Origin: Nemertoderma westbladi
Taxonomy: Eukaryota; Xenacoelomorpha; Nemertodermatida; Nemertodermatidae
Direction of reading: 5' to 3'
Assembly: GCA_032718475.1 (NCBI GenBank)
Contig: JAUCBJ010006002.1
Span: 1-64,000 of the forward strand
Length of the DNA stretch: 64,000 nucleotides
Both the position numbers and the translations under genes were made by a program. The notes beneath the pieces were generated by a model. That model was not told where the DNA came from and ran no database searches. It was given only the letters and a program-made list of their open reading frames with translations. Positions 21,801 to 28,799 of the stretch are shown piece after piece; positions within the stretch are counted from its first letter, which is position 1, and every line of letters begins with the position of its first letter.

Positions 21801-22042
21801 GAAGTGACATGGCAATGGCCAACACTTCGTCAACTCGTTGTCGACTCTTATTGAATAATCCGGATACATCGTATGTTGGGTCACCCCAATATTGTAATAG
21901 AGGGAAGTTGCTTCATGGGGCGCCACTTCTACAAATGGACAATAAAGAAGAATTCCCATTGCATACTCTCAAGCCAACAGATGATACTTTTGAATCCGAT
22001 GCCCTAGATATTGGGAATACAATTAATGCTGAAATTAGTTAA
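3689..22042 (+). CDS. Rhodopsin-family (class A) G-protein-coupled receptor, three coding exons
   Basis: Joining 3689-3884, 14120-14309 and 21106-22042 gives a 440-residue seven-transmembrane receptor expected at the plasma membrane. TM1 spans about 30-51 with N40. TM2 begins at LAGSD (D69). TM3 has the disulfide Cys C104 exactly 25 residues before R129 of a DRF motif (variant of DRY, D128-F130). The second-loop Cys is C191. TM5 includes P215. TM6 has LLFP in place of CWxP (P268). TM7 ends in APFIIY (316-321), a degenerate NPxxY. N5 and N180 are glycosylation sequons. The C-tail is about 110 residues and rich in Ser, Thr and Cys. The pattern suggests a peptide (FMRFamide-receptor-like) receptor, but the ligand is not known. 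Intron phases are 1 and 2, and each junction restores a conserved motif, which supports the model. Upstream untranslated exons may exist. Confidence 0.85.
4491..5100 (+). pseudogene. LINE reverse-transcriptase relic
   Basis: Fragments NNPDNYGGIAMPSFLLKLMS and YAVIVDFKKTF match the RT blocks NPDNYRGIALLSLLLK and VYVAFIDFRKAF of the LINE at 34432-38081. A decayed FYAD...block follows near 5000. The copy is truncated at both ends and frameshifted. It lies in intron 1 of the receptor gene. Confidence 0.65.
5250..5625 (+). pseudogene. LINE endonuclease-domain relic
   Basis: In broken frames the + strand reads MVAPAMEDNIDII, TEHR and QSLNIKQYRIYKFQG, resembling the start of the AP-endonuclease domain of endonuclease/RT LINEs. 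Several stops are present. It lies head to head with the - strand LINE tail at 5626-5812. Confidence 0.45.
5805..5812. repeat. Target-site duplication, left copy
   Basis: ATCTTCAA immediately precedes the terminus TAGGGTAGATCG. The identical octamer follows the other terminus at 7522-7529. Confidence 0.85.
5813..7521. mobile_element. hAT-like foldback MITE, 1709 bp
   Basis: Its termini are TAGGGTAGATCGAAAAA and the inverse, flanked by the 8-bp duplication ATCTTCAA. Eight-base duplications and a TAGGG start fit hAT elements (established knowledge). The outer arms (5813-6350 and 6856-7521) are built from diverged repeats of about 175 bp, each with a block TAGAAGTGTCTGAAATGGCC or its inverse, about three in the left arm and four in the right. 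An inner palindrome (about 6342-6480 and 6540-6661) carries CCACCATGGCGGGAAAT and its inverse. A further 187-bp element sits at 6662-6848. No transposase frame is present, so it is non-autonomous. Confidence 0.8.
6662..6848. mobile_element. Small inverted-repeat element nested inside the foldback MITE
   Basis: It begins GGGGGTAAACGTTACGCC and ends GTGGAGTTTACCCCCTGA, with CCTACACTTACAC and its inverse further in. CTAACAG flanks it on both sides (6655-6661 and 6849-6855; the base before is T in one and A in the other). Removing it restores the continuous palindrome of the host element, which identifies it as a later insertion. Confidence 0.7.
7522..7529. repeat. Target-site duplication, right copy
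   Basis: ATCTTCAA, identical to 5805-5812. One copy belongs to the interrupted LINE. Confidence 0.85.
9991..10429. other. Intronic sequence, nothing recognised
   Basis: This lies beyond the 5' break of the antisense LINE. It has a 101-codon open frame with no recognisable domain and poor protein character. A short ATTAATTAATTAATTCA palindrome lies near 10390. Confidence 0.35.
10430..10500 (+). pseudogene. Short LINE reverse-transcriptase fragment
   Basis: The + strand reads QTFLDFKKSFDSIHRGKMLE, the RT block that precedes LYGIPDEIIAAI in the LINE family at 7.5-9.9 kb. Only this block survives. Confidence 0.6.
10598..10745. repeat. 8-bp microsatellite (CTTATTCT)n
   Basis: About 18 near-perfect copies of the octamer, with decay at the 3' end. 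The Leu-, Phe- and Ser-rich open frames across it are by-products of the repeat. Confidence 0.9.
10746..11915. other. Intronic sequence with no gene
   Basis: AT-rich sequence. At 11668-11705 the motif CTGCGTGAAGGCCCCACG resembles the right end of the inverted-repeat element at 56472-57085, so a fragment of that family may be present. ATGATTGGGTGAGT at about 11322 looks like a start codon next to a splice donor, but nothing else supports an exon there. Confidence 0.35.
11918..12005 (+). mobile_element. Possible tRNA-derived SINE head
   Basis: A perfect B-box-like GGTTCGAACCC lies at 11974-11984, followed by a short 3' flank, and AATGGTATGATAATGCACTC about 40 bp upstream could serve as a degenerate A box. 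A second B-box-like GGGTTCAAAC lies near 11871. It does not fold as a clean tRNA, so a relic is more likely than a functional gene. Confidence 0.35.
12006..13221. other. Intronic sequence, nothing recognised
   Basis: No domain or repeat structure is seen. The 83-codon frame at 12863-13114 has no recognisable feature. Confidence 0.35.
13222..14040 (+). pseudogene. LINE 3'-end relic interrupted by a SINE
   Basis: The first part reads LTKVKTIWKSALPC and KTKFFRATVVSVHLYMMSAT, then WRQHMTNAKRKLCGIMP, the region after the RT domain in the endonuclease/RT LINE family. After a SINE at about 13561-13745 the C-terminal end resumes with RDTGLERNDIAISMENRE, equivalent to the KDTGLEDADDLS end of the - strand copy at 5.7-7.6 kb. 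It has stops and frameshifts and ends about 80 bp upstream of receptor exon 2. Confidence 0.7.
13561..13745 (+). mobile_element. tRNA-derived SINE
   Basis: A tRNA-like head has an A box (TTAGCTCAGTTTATTGAG, about 13567-13584) and a B box (AGGTTCAGCCC, about 13611-13621). It is followed by a body with CTCGATAAAATGAGGACCAG, a motif known from invertebrate SINE bodies. It interrupts the LINE tail. No exact target duplication was found. Confidence 0.65.
14120..14309 (+). CDS. Receptor exon 2 (TM2 and TM3)
   Basis: Acceptor TATGTTTAG ends at 14119 and donor GTGATT begins at 14310. Exon 1 supplies the G of the first codon, giving LAGSD of TM2; the exon ends two bases into the Arg codon of DRF. It carries the conserved Asp (D69) and the disulfide Cys (C104). 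Confidence 0.85.
14310..15195. other. Intronic low-complexity sequence with TGTC repeats
   Basis: AT-rich intron start. TGTCTGTCTGTCTGTCC-type tracts occur near 14800-14820 and 14925-14990, and a G tract with CCCCCTC at 14655-14680. No gene is seen. Confidence 0.5.
15196..15560 (+). repeat. Degenerate CGTGCTGCGCGAAG repeats
   Basis: Roughly eight diverged copies of a unit of about 21-27 bp containing CACGTGCTGCGCGAAGG are scattered here, partly adjacent and partly interrupted. The same motif is found at 11668 and 57066, at the right end of an inverted-repeat element. Confidence 0.5.
15561..15924. other. Intronic sequence, nothing recognised
   Basis: AT-rich with no domain seen. The BEL/Pao element begins near its end. 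Confidence 0.35.
15925..16335 (+). pseudogene. BEL/Pao pol fragment: RT C-terminal region
   Basis: The reading is HKALGIQWD, a stop, then CTKRGCLSIRNSVFDPMNFL and WDEILSQPIQQEW, which matches the conserved Pao segment following the RT palm (family knowledge: LGxxWD ... RGxLSxxSSxFDPLGFL). The in-frame stop and a frame change near 16335 mark it as a pseudogene. Confidence 0.75.
16310..17334 (+). pseudogene. BEL/Pao pol fragment: RNase H and linker
   Basis: Two overlapping frames (16310-16666 and 16663-17334) together give the Pao RNase H. The first has CLELQAAVWSARQVR and YYWIDASIVLYYLKS (the TDS-type Asp is kept as IDAS). The second has EQWNHVAGKDNPADFASRG, the typical end of BEL RNase H. 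The switch between frames indicates a frameshift mutation. The rest leads towards the integrase zinc domain. Confidence 0.8.
17335..18435 (+). pseudogene. BEL/Pao integrase with altered catalytic region
   Basis: A zinc-binding HHCC region (HYHERNLHS ... CLVCRH) spans about 17410-17540, then a frame break. The DDE core follows with GVDCYGPF and MYSDNGG. The third acidic residue, normally E in the GGVWE segment, is K in HTSGVWKLLVGMVK, so catalysis should be lost if that alignment is right. LTPNHLLGKP and WWRVWLKQY are typical of the family. A 48-bp in-frame tandem duplication (18221-18268 and 18269-18316) repeats LSAHWWRVWLKQYIIT. Confidence 0.8.
18327..18502 (+). repeat. 88-bp tandem duplication in the integrase C-terminus
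   Basis: 18327-18414 and 18415-18502 are near-identical copies encoding KKWHSAKRNVRKGDLVLLVV. Because 88 is not a multiple of three, the second copy continues in another frame (to 18679, with MARVIEVHPGEDGIVRTV), so the duplication itself broke the gene. Confidence 0.85.
18680..19629 (+). other. BEL/Pao region between integrase and the 3' ORFs
   Basis: About 950 bp of AT-rich sequence without a recognisable domain. By position it would be an untranslated spacer or the decayed start of a third gene. Confidence 0.35.
19630..20238 (+). CDS. BEL/Pao 3' ORF A, basic Pro/Ser-rich protein of unknown function
   Basis: A 202-codon ORF lies between the pol remnant and the 3' LTR. The N-terminal third is strongly basic (KSSQRLRLKSTLKRHKPHQK); the rest is rich in Pro, Ser and Thr. 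No signal peptide, membrane segment or coiled coil is evident, so it does not look like an envelope gene despite occupying that position. It remains fully open while pol next door is broken. Its stop overlaps the start of ORF B as ATGA, suggesting coupled translation (termination-reinitiation). The start codon is chosen as the first ATG of the frame. I do not recognise the family; a nucleocapsid-like or accessory role is only a guess. Confidence 0.55.
   Translation: MDYSLLKNNPLPVALRIKAPSETKHEPTHKSSQRLRLKSTLKRHKPHQKSRGIPAKVNRCFTPNLNLMGGLSEPPGTFTSPSKYKYKIYPSKFYREPNPHHLQPVTALSEDSDRWYSNAPADPTPVSISIGTSPLQPTTYEVKTPEIVSPMQQRSDPFHITSWYNHQTFETFRHIQQKRMIEEKQCSNSSIVANGETEIYIL
20235..20747 (+). CDS. BEL/Pao 3' ORF B, zinc-knuckle protein
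   Basis: A 170-codon ORF with a Cys pair motif CTRCGRSDC near residues 9-17 and two successive CCHC knuckles: CPYCNIDGHSIMAC (C-x2-C-x4-H-x4-C, about residues 43-56) and CSICRVRGHGATSRC (C-x2-C-x4-H-x5-C, about 63-77). Such knuckles normally bind nucleic acid in gag nucleocapsids; here they are encoded downstream of integrase. The reading frame runs through the polypurine tract (Gly run) and stops just inside the LTR, so the final residues depend on the G-tract length. It overlaps ORF A by 4 bp. The frame is intact. An antisense or host origin seems unlikely given its position between pol and the LTR. Confidence 0.6.
   Translation: MNVVEMSGCTRCGRSDCPESKDISIPKHPSVKCLTRRIPVYCPYCNIDGHSIMACTQLVEICSICRVRGHGATSRCSPKYANTSSEQITNLVYFETHAKSNPYTMRRLDGTSQGDQMAMGFCPLPKSLFRSPFSYGDLIETAYMYGVRETINHIQTYDPDLGGGGGGCFV
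20712..20735 (+). promoter_or_regulatory. Polypurine tract of the BEL/Pao element
   Basis: GATTTA is followed by 17 G and an A, directly before TGTTTTG. This is the expected plus-strand priming site just upstream of the 3' LTR. Confidence 0.65.
20736..21071 (+). repeat. BEL/Pao 3' LTR with poly(A) signal
   Basis: It begins TGTTTTGTTT after the polypurine tract and ends around ...CATACATACA; the exact end is uncertain because no 5' LTR is available. Three diverged tandem copies of GTGTTTTTGCTTAATGCTG lie at about 20910-21010. AATAAA occurs at 21041-21046. Confidence 0.6.
21041..21046 (+). promoter_or_regulatory. AATAAA poly(A) signal in the LTR
   Basis: A sense-strand AATAAA lies 60 bp upstream of the receptor exon 3 acceptor. 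It could in principle end receptor transcripts early. Confidence 0.6.
21106..22042 (+). CDS. Receptor exon 3 (DRF motif to C-terminus)
   Basis: Acceptor GTGTTTTTATAG ends at 21105. The first base completes R129 of the DRF motif. The exon encodes the second intracellular loop, TM4-TM7 and the C-tail, and ends at TAA 22040-22042. It is the largest exon. Confidence 0.88.
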
Positions 22043-22187
22043 ATATTATTCATGCAGGTCTACAATTTAAATGTTTTTATTGCAGTATAATCGTAGTATT
22101 ACAGTAATATCGAAACAATATAATAGATAAACATGTTAACAAATGTCAAATAGGCCTACGAAAGTTGCACCTCAATACCAAGGGGAA

Positions 22188-22193
22188 ATTAAA
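22188..22193 (+). promoter_or_regulatory. Candidate ATTAAA poly(A) signal of the receptor gene
   Basis: First poly(A)-signal variant after the receptor stop codon, about 145 bp downstream. Confidence 0.4.
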
Positions 22194-22700
22194 TAAGAAA
22201 GTTTATGAAGGACATTAATGTAAGATAATTATTTCATTATTTTTGGATGATTAGTTGCAATGGGGTAATTATAAACCAATTGTTAAAGTGTTGTGATAGT
22301 GCAATTTTATATGCATGATGGTGCAATATGTAAATGTTTTATGTACTCTATGTATGTTTACATTTCACCAATGAGGCTTTAGGCTAGGCTTAGTAGGTGG
22401 CAGCCTGAGGCCCCGGCTTGAAAATCAAAAGGGTATCCAAATTTGAGAATAACTGCTTAGAGGATGTCCAAGTGTAATCCAAACACATTCCTTCAAAAAG
22501 ACCCGCCCGCCATCTAGTCAACAGATAATAAAACAAATTCCGTTCACTTCGGTCACATTATTTTTTTCTGGTGCATTGGTTCACTCTGACATTACTTGTG
22601 TATATTATTATAATACCATAATAATGATAATTTTTAATTAAATTTACCCCGATGTATTTATTTATATTTTATATATAGGTTTCGTTTGGCATAGATTAAC
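22194..22700. other. Downstream flank of the receptor gene, nothing recognised
   Basis: No gene or clear repeat. It may contain the rest of the 3' untranslated region. Confidence 0.35.
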
Positions 22701-22703
22701 AAT

Positions 22704-22792
22704 GGTGGCATTGACAACCAGGTGGTTATCAAATTGTGACCTACAGGTTGAAAGTTTAGATGCTCTAACCATTCCACTATGCGCTTAGATTG
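22704..22792 (-). mobile_element. tRNA-like SINE relic
   Basis: Read on the - strand, GTGGAATGGTTAGAGCATC resembles a tRNA A-box region, and GTAGGTCACAATTTGAT about 25 bp further resembles a decayed T-arm/B box. The tail is not recognisable. Confidence 0.4.
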
Positions 22793-23225
22793 ATTGTTTG
22801 TTTTTACGCCATAAATACAGAGTACTGTAGATACAATTTACAATAACAACAAAATACATATTAATACTTTACTTATTTGGACAGACGGTAATATATATAT
22901 TTAAATTCGTAAAAATTAATGGCATGAAGGACATAAAAATACATAGTAAAACTTACTTAAGATTGCACCGAGAACAGAAAATACATATTAAATTTGGCGT
23001 CTTTATTCTGATATTATTCAGCATATATTACTAAAATCTTTAAAATCATAAAAGTTTTAAGGCAACTAAAGAAAAATATTTAAAAATACAAATAAAAATT
23101 TCAAATACTAATAAACAAATAAAAAATTGAAACGATAATCTGACTATCTTGTGTCTAATCATGTTTTGACGTAAGTTTATTATTATTATTCAGTAATTAA
23201 TAATTAAAAATAAATAAGATGTATT
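22793..23225. other. AT-rich non-coding sequence
   Basis: Nothing recognised. Confidence 0.35.
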
Positions 23226-24200
23226 GGATAGCTCCATGAGGCCGGTGCCTCGTTTCCATGGAGGTCCATTCAAGTACTGTACATAAGTTAAAAAGTTAAA
23301 AATATTGAAATGCTGATTCGTCAGAACTCTCTATAATGCGCTTTTTGCGTAATTTGTTTGAAAACAAGGGGGATTCAGCAGTGGTTACCGGCAGTTTATT
23401 CCATAGTTAATGGCCTTTGTAGCTTAGTGCCATTTGTCCATGTACCGTGCATTTATGGGGTAAAAATGCGAGAATTGAGGCTCTATGCATCCCAGATCGA
23501 CCTTCGTGAAACTCTACCAGTTCTACCATGGTGGTGATGTACCATGGGATTTACGGTTCATGTGCGACAGGATTACTGACTGCACTCGTAGCCTATTGGC
23601 AGCCAATTTATGGCAATGAAGTGAGAAGTGAGTTAAAATGGAATCGTGGAACATCGAATATTGTCGAATTTCTTCAGTTTAATATCAGTTACCATACACA
23701 TTATCTGTAGCTTGGAATCAGCTAGTCGTGTTTTACCAAATAATACACTTTCAGTTTTGTCAAGATTAATAGTTAGACGTTTCTGTCAATTGTTTGACTA
23801 CTCAATTACTCTATGCATAGTATTTTGCAGGGACTTTTGAATAATTTCAAAATTTTAATCACACTTAAGCAGGCCAATATCATCATCAGCGAAGCGGTGG
23901 CAGTATATCTTCTTTTACATCAGTTATGATTTGTATTTGCGATACCTGATCTAGGACGTAGTCAAAATCATTACTATTTATTTACTAGGTACAACCAGAC
24001 ACCTGAATCGATCCTTACGGTCCTGCAACATTGTCGATTGGTTTAACCTCAGACTTAGCACCATTTACAACCACACATTGTCTCCTGTTGGTCAAATGAG
24101 ATCTGAACCATTCCTGTGTCTTTTTGCACCTATAGCTTGTAGCTTTTGAAATAGAATGTCATGATTCACTGTATCAAATAAAAATGTTTAAAACTTTTTA
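23226..24200 (-). pseudogene. LINE reverse-transcriptase 3' relic (CR1/L2-like)
   Basis: On the - strand, WFRSHLTNRRQCVVVNGAKS is followed near 23890 by YCHRFADDDI (the RT catalytic FADD box), then KTESVLFGKT, and near 23400 by the C-terminal TNGTKLQRPLTMES-like end region. Frames shift repeatedly. Only the second half of the RT and the C-terminus survive. Confidence 0.65.
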
Positions 24201-24637
24201 AAATTATTGATTAATATCATTCCTTTCATTTTACCCTGATCCATCGCTACTTGTATGTACTAATTGTTTAACCAATAGCAGCGATGTCTCTGTTTAATAC
24301 CCATCACGAAAGGCTGATTCATATAATTGCTTGAAAATTGATTGATAAATCAAAATAATAATTTAATTATAATATATTTAATAATTTAATAATAAAATTA
24401 ATTGATATAATATATTGCTTTATATATAAATTGTATGCGTTATCAAAATAGTATCTCACATCGCCATATGTAAAGATACCTTGATGGATTCAAGTCTGTT
24501 TTTTATATCGAGATGTAGCGCATTTACTTTGGCAGAGAAGGCAACATTGAGCGTAATGGAGTTTTTCATGCAGTTCTGTTATATCTTTATTACACTTTTT
24601 GGTTGCATTAGCAGTGCAGCACCCACAAAGGAAATCT
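24201..24637. other. AT-rich spacer
   Basis: No gene recognised. The 74-codon frame at 24481-24705 runs into the foldback element and has no domain. Confidence 0.35.
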
Positions 24638-24644
24638 ATTTGAC

Positions 24645-25654
24645 TGGTGTTGTCGCGTTTTGGCAACTGATAGTAACGTTAGAGCCGCATTTCGGCATCT
24701 CATAGTTTCGGCAACATGGTAACAAGGTTGCGTTTCGGCAACTCATAGTTGCATTTCGGCAACTCATAAGTTGAATTTCGGCAACTGTTAACAGGATACG
24801 CTTAGGAAAACGGTGTTGTCGCGTTTCGGCAACTGATACTGTAGTATCGTTAGACCCCCGTTTCAGCAACTCATAGTCGTTTTGGCAACATGGTAACAAG
24901 GTTGCGTTTCGGCAACTCATAGTTTCATTTCGGCAACTCATACAGTAGTTGCATTTCGGCAACTGTTAACAGGATGCGCTTAGGCAAACTGATAAATGCG
25001 TTTCGGCAATTGATAGATGCGTTTCGGCAACTCGTAAACGAAGGCCAACTGGAAATTGTATAGAGCCTACAGTATAGAGATAGGAGTAAACTCAACGTCA
25101 CCATCGCATCGTATCAACATATAGGGCAGAGCAAATCAGTATTATTTATTACCTTTGCCTCATTACGTTTCCCATTATTCATTTTCATTCTACATTATTT
25201 TACCCACGCCTACTCGTAGCTGGAAATCCAGCCCAGCAAGGTGCGCTTCGCTATGTATTAGAAAAACTCCCCTTGGAAATTGAAACGGGATTTGTGTTTC
25301 AGACAGACAGACTCCAGTTCCAAACTTACACATCCACAACTTCAGCTGTGGTAAAATTAATTAACTAACTCAACAGTTAACAACTCTGCCGTCAATAACT
25401 ATAACTAACTTAAACTTGTCATCATTTACTTACATAATGAGTGCAATCACAGTTACATTACATACGAGGGTTTGTGACCTAGTTGCCGAAACGCGACATC
25501 AGTTCGAGGAAATGCAACTGCGAGTTGCCGAAATGCAACTACGAGTTGCCGAAACACAACTATAGCAGGTTGTGAAACGTAATTGTTTAGTTGCCGAAAC
25601 GCGAATTTGAGTTGCCTACTGTAAACGTGACAGTTGCCGAAACGCGACAGAACC
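24645..25654. mobile_element. Foldback element FB1 with GTTTCGGCAACT array arms
   Basis: The left arm (24645-25035) consists of about 12 partly regular units containing TTGCGTTTCGGCAACTCATA. The right arm (25478-25650) has the inverse, GTTGCCGAAACGCGAC. Outer termini are GGTGTTGTCGCG and, inverted, GGTTCTGTCGCG. ATTTGAC flanks both ends (24638-24644 and 25655-25661), a likely target duplication of 7-8 bp. About 440 bp of unique sequence lies between the arms. No transposase is seen. Confidence 0.65.
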
Positions 25655-25672
25655 ATTTGACCAAAGTCAGTG

Positions 25673-26775
25673 CCATTTGGTGGGAGTCCGGACAATTGCG
25701 ACCCGGACAAATGAGACCCGGACAAATGAGACCCGGACATGTTTGTTTTTAAATAAAAATTATGGGTCGCAATTGTCCGGATAAAGTAAAGGACATTTGC
25801 GACCCATTTTGTTTTTGCTTTTTTTTAAATGAAAAATAATTTTCTAAAGTATTAAATAATATGTTAATTTTATGTAATAAATTATTATTCATAATTATTA
25901 GTAATAATTATTCATTCACTTACGTTATAAATCGATTACGAGTTTGTTCAACAGGGTTGACAACATTAACAATAGCATCCTACGGGGTGTGTCTGTTATC
26001 TGTCGCCAACATGGCGTTTCGCGTAGTAGTGAAATGTTGAACTTAAATTACGTAAAATAACACTAATTACTGTAATATAGTTGTGCTGTGCTAATAGTTA
26101 ATAATCATACTTATGCTTTTCATGTACCCCATATTATTTAGACTCATCTACCTGTGTATTTCTATTGTCTAATTTAATTATGTATTTATTTTTACTATGT
26201 GCCTTAATGGCGTGGATTAAAGATAATAATAATAAAATTAATGTTCTAGAATTTAGATAATATAATATTACACTTACAACAGTTTAAGAATATAAACTAG
26301 CAATGAAGCAATATAAACTTGACTACATAAAAACTTTATTTAATTAGATATCACATGTAGTAGCCTATAAGCTACATTGCATTTACCTATGGAAGTAAAT
26401 TAATATAATTATTGGGATCAATAATATACATTACATCTTTTTATCTGGATCCGGACAATTACGACCCGGACAATTGCGATCCGGACAATTGCGATCCGGA
26501 CAATTGCGACCCGGACAATAGCGATCCGGACAATTGCGACCCGGACAATTTTTTCTAAAATCATGGGTTGCAATTGACCGGGTCGCAATTGTCCGGGTCG
26601 CAATTGTCCGGGTCGCAATTGACCGGGTCGCAATTGTCCGGGTCGCAATTGTCCGGGTCGCAATTGTCCGGGTCGCAATTGTCCAGGTCGCAATTGTCCA
26701 GGTCGCAATTGTCCGGGTCGTAATTGACCGGGTCGCAATTGTCCAGGTCGCAATTGTCCTAACATCCATTTGGTG
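25673..26775. mobile_element. Foldback element FB2 with 15-bp array arms
   Basis: Arrays of a 15-bp unit, GACCCGGACAATTGC and its inverse GCAATTGTCCGGGTC, lie at both ends (25686-25805 and 26446-26762). Each end has a direct block, an AT-rich spacer with AAAATYATGGG, and an inverted block. CCATTTGGTG occurs at 25673-25682 and 26766-26775, flanking the element as a possible target duplication. The middle (25806-26440) is AT-rich and non-coding. Open frames over the arrays (for example GQLRP repeats) are by-products. Confidence 0.65.
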
Positions 26776-27217
26776 CTATGCATACCATGTAAAGATCGCA
26801 GTTGGAGCCACTACAACCAACTTCGATTTCTTAGTAGTTGTCGCCTCTTCCATTACTACAGTGTTTTCCTTTCACCGACAGAGAAGTCTTTCCCGAGAAC
26901 TTATTGTTTGGTGTTGCTGCTTCTACTCTACATGCTTGGTTCGTCGGATACTTTCCCGACGACTTTTCTCCCCAATACTGGTACGATTCTGGGTGGTTGA
27001 CATCTTCTTTAAATAACAAATGGGCTTCAGTTCAAAGGGACCCTCACCCTAGCCGATACCCGTAGTATAACATCAATTATTAGATTAAAATCAATAAATA
27101 AGTTAAGTCAGAAGTAGAGTAGACAGGTTTGTATTACCGCGAGCAGTAGGACTACTACCTCTCCTGGGTAAAAAAAACTATGTTCCATGTCTATGATAAA
27201 TGGTAGACATGGTCAGG
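26776..27217. other. Non-coding spacer
   Basis: Moderately GC-balanced sequence with short overlapping open frames on both strands and no recognisable domain. Confidence 0.35.
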
Positions 27218-28036
27218 CTACCTGATATATTGTATGTCCGCAATTTTCTACCGCATTGCCTCCCATAATCTGTGAAATCCAATCACTTGCGGCGGCTGTG
27301 CTCGACCCTAATGTTACTTAGCCATCAAAATGCCAATAATAATTTACAATATTATATAAATGACATATACTCTACCAGCAAGGCTATACAATAGAATTAT
27401 AATGAATAGCATCGGGGAACCTGTTGAGAGTCTGCTATATGGGAACCGGGTCAACCAGCATGGGATCTGTAAATATCGTTGGGCATATTCTGGCTCGCCT
27501 ATAAGGATAATTTATGAGTTTTCAAAAAAATACAAGACATCTGACTGTTGTCTATGTTGACTTCATTATGACATTATATGCGATTGCAGAGGAAATGTAT
27601 TGAAGCAATCAGAACAAATTTCGATGTCTACCTGATATATTGTATGTCCGCAATTTTCTACCGCATTGCCTCCCATAATCTGTGAAATCCAATCACTTGC
27701 GGCGGCTGTGCTCGACCCTAATGTTACTTAGCCATCAAAATGCCAATAATAATTTACAATATTATATAAATGACATATACTCTACCAGCAAGGCTATACA
27801 ATAGAATTATAATGAATAGCATCGGGGAACCTGTTGAGAGTCTGCTATATGGGAACCGGGTCAACCAGCATGGGATCTGTAAATATCGTTGGGCATATTC
27901 TGGCTCGCCTATAAGGATAATTTATGAGTTTTCAAAAAAATACAAGACATCTGACTGTTGTCTATGTTGACTTCATTATGACATTATATGCGATTGCAGA
28001 GGAAATGTATTGAAGCAATCAGAACAAATTTCGATG
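27218..28036. repeat. 410-bp tandem duplication containing a LINE fragment
   Basis: 27218-27627 and 27628-28036 appear identical by eye. Each contains a 5' repeat segment (CCTGATATATTGTATGTCCG) and a LINE fragment reading LPARLYNRIIMNSIGEPVES ... PIRIIYEFSKKYKTSD, from the RT of the endonuclease/RT LINE family. A diverged third copy of the 5' segment starts near 28311. Confidence 0.85.
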
Positions 28037-28799
28037 ACATTTGCCATGGGGAGTCCCAAGGGTGATACACGTGTACTACACTTGTATACAATTTTGGTGG
28101 ATATGCTCTATGCATGTCCTACCTCATAAAAGCCTTATAAGGCTTAAAGCCTTAACCTTATAAAGATGTCATTATAGTTTTCATTGGGCACTGCTTAGCA
28201 AATTCGGCAGTACAATTTAGGTGGACTCATACTGGTGAACTCCAGATAGGAAGTATGAAGCTCTAACTATCACGCTAGTGTTTCTGGTTAAAGGGATACC
28301 TTGAAATACAACCTGATAACTTGTATGTCCACAATTTACGTCCGCATGACCACCCATCTGTCAATATCATCATCTGCAGGCGCTGCGCTCAATTTACTGT
28401 ACTTGGCCATCTTTATCCACTCTCTACAATAAAAGAGTACTATATGTTAACCATGAATCATCACGGCCACTATTATTATTAATACACTCTATCTACAAAT
28501 TGATGGCGTCCCAAACTCTAATGAAAATAATCTTGTAAGCCTAACCCTATTTCATAATCTAGGAAAATTTAGGATTGATGTCATAATTTAGGAGAACTTT
28601 GGGTATCATTGCCATCCCGGCCCTTCAAGGCCTATCTCAATAATGCCCAAGCCAAGGACCTAATTAGATTGGATAGACCAGAGACCGAATCATATTTAAA
28701 TTAAATCATGAGTTTACAAATTTACTAAGATGAATGAACTTCGATCCTGTAGGGGACCAGTTTGATCCCACCTGGACGTAATTTCCAAATGTTGGGTCC
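28037..28799. other. Non-coding spacer with a diverged repeat copy
   Basis: Apart from the diverged segment at about 28311-28430 nothing is recognised. Confidence 0.35.

Noticed and set aside
26418-26783. Open frames of about 110-120 codons with GQLRP and TIATR repeats on the - strand
   Set aside because: They lie entirely on the 15-bp array of the foldback element and occur in several frames at once.
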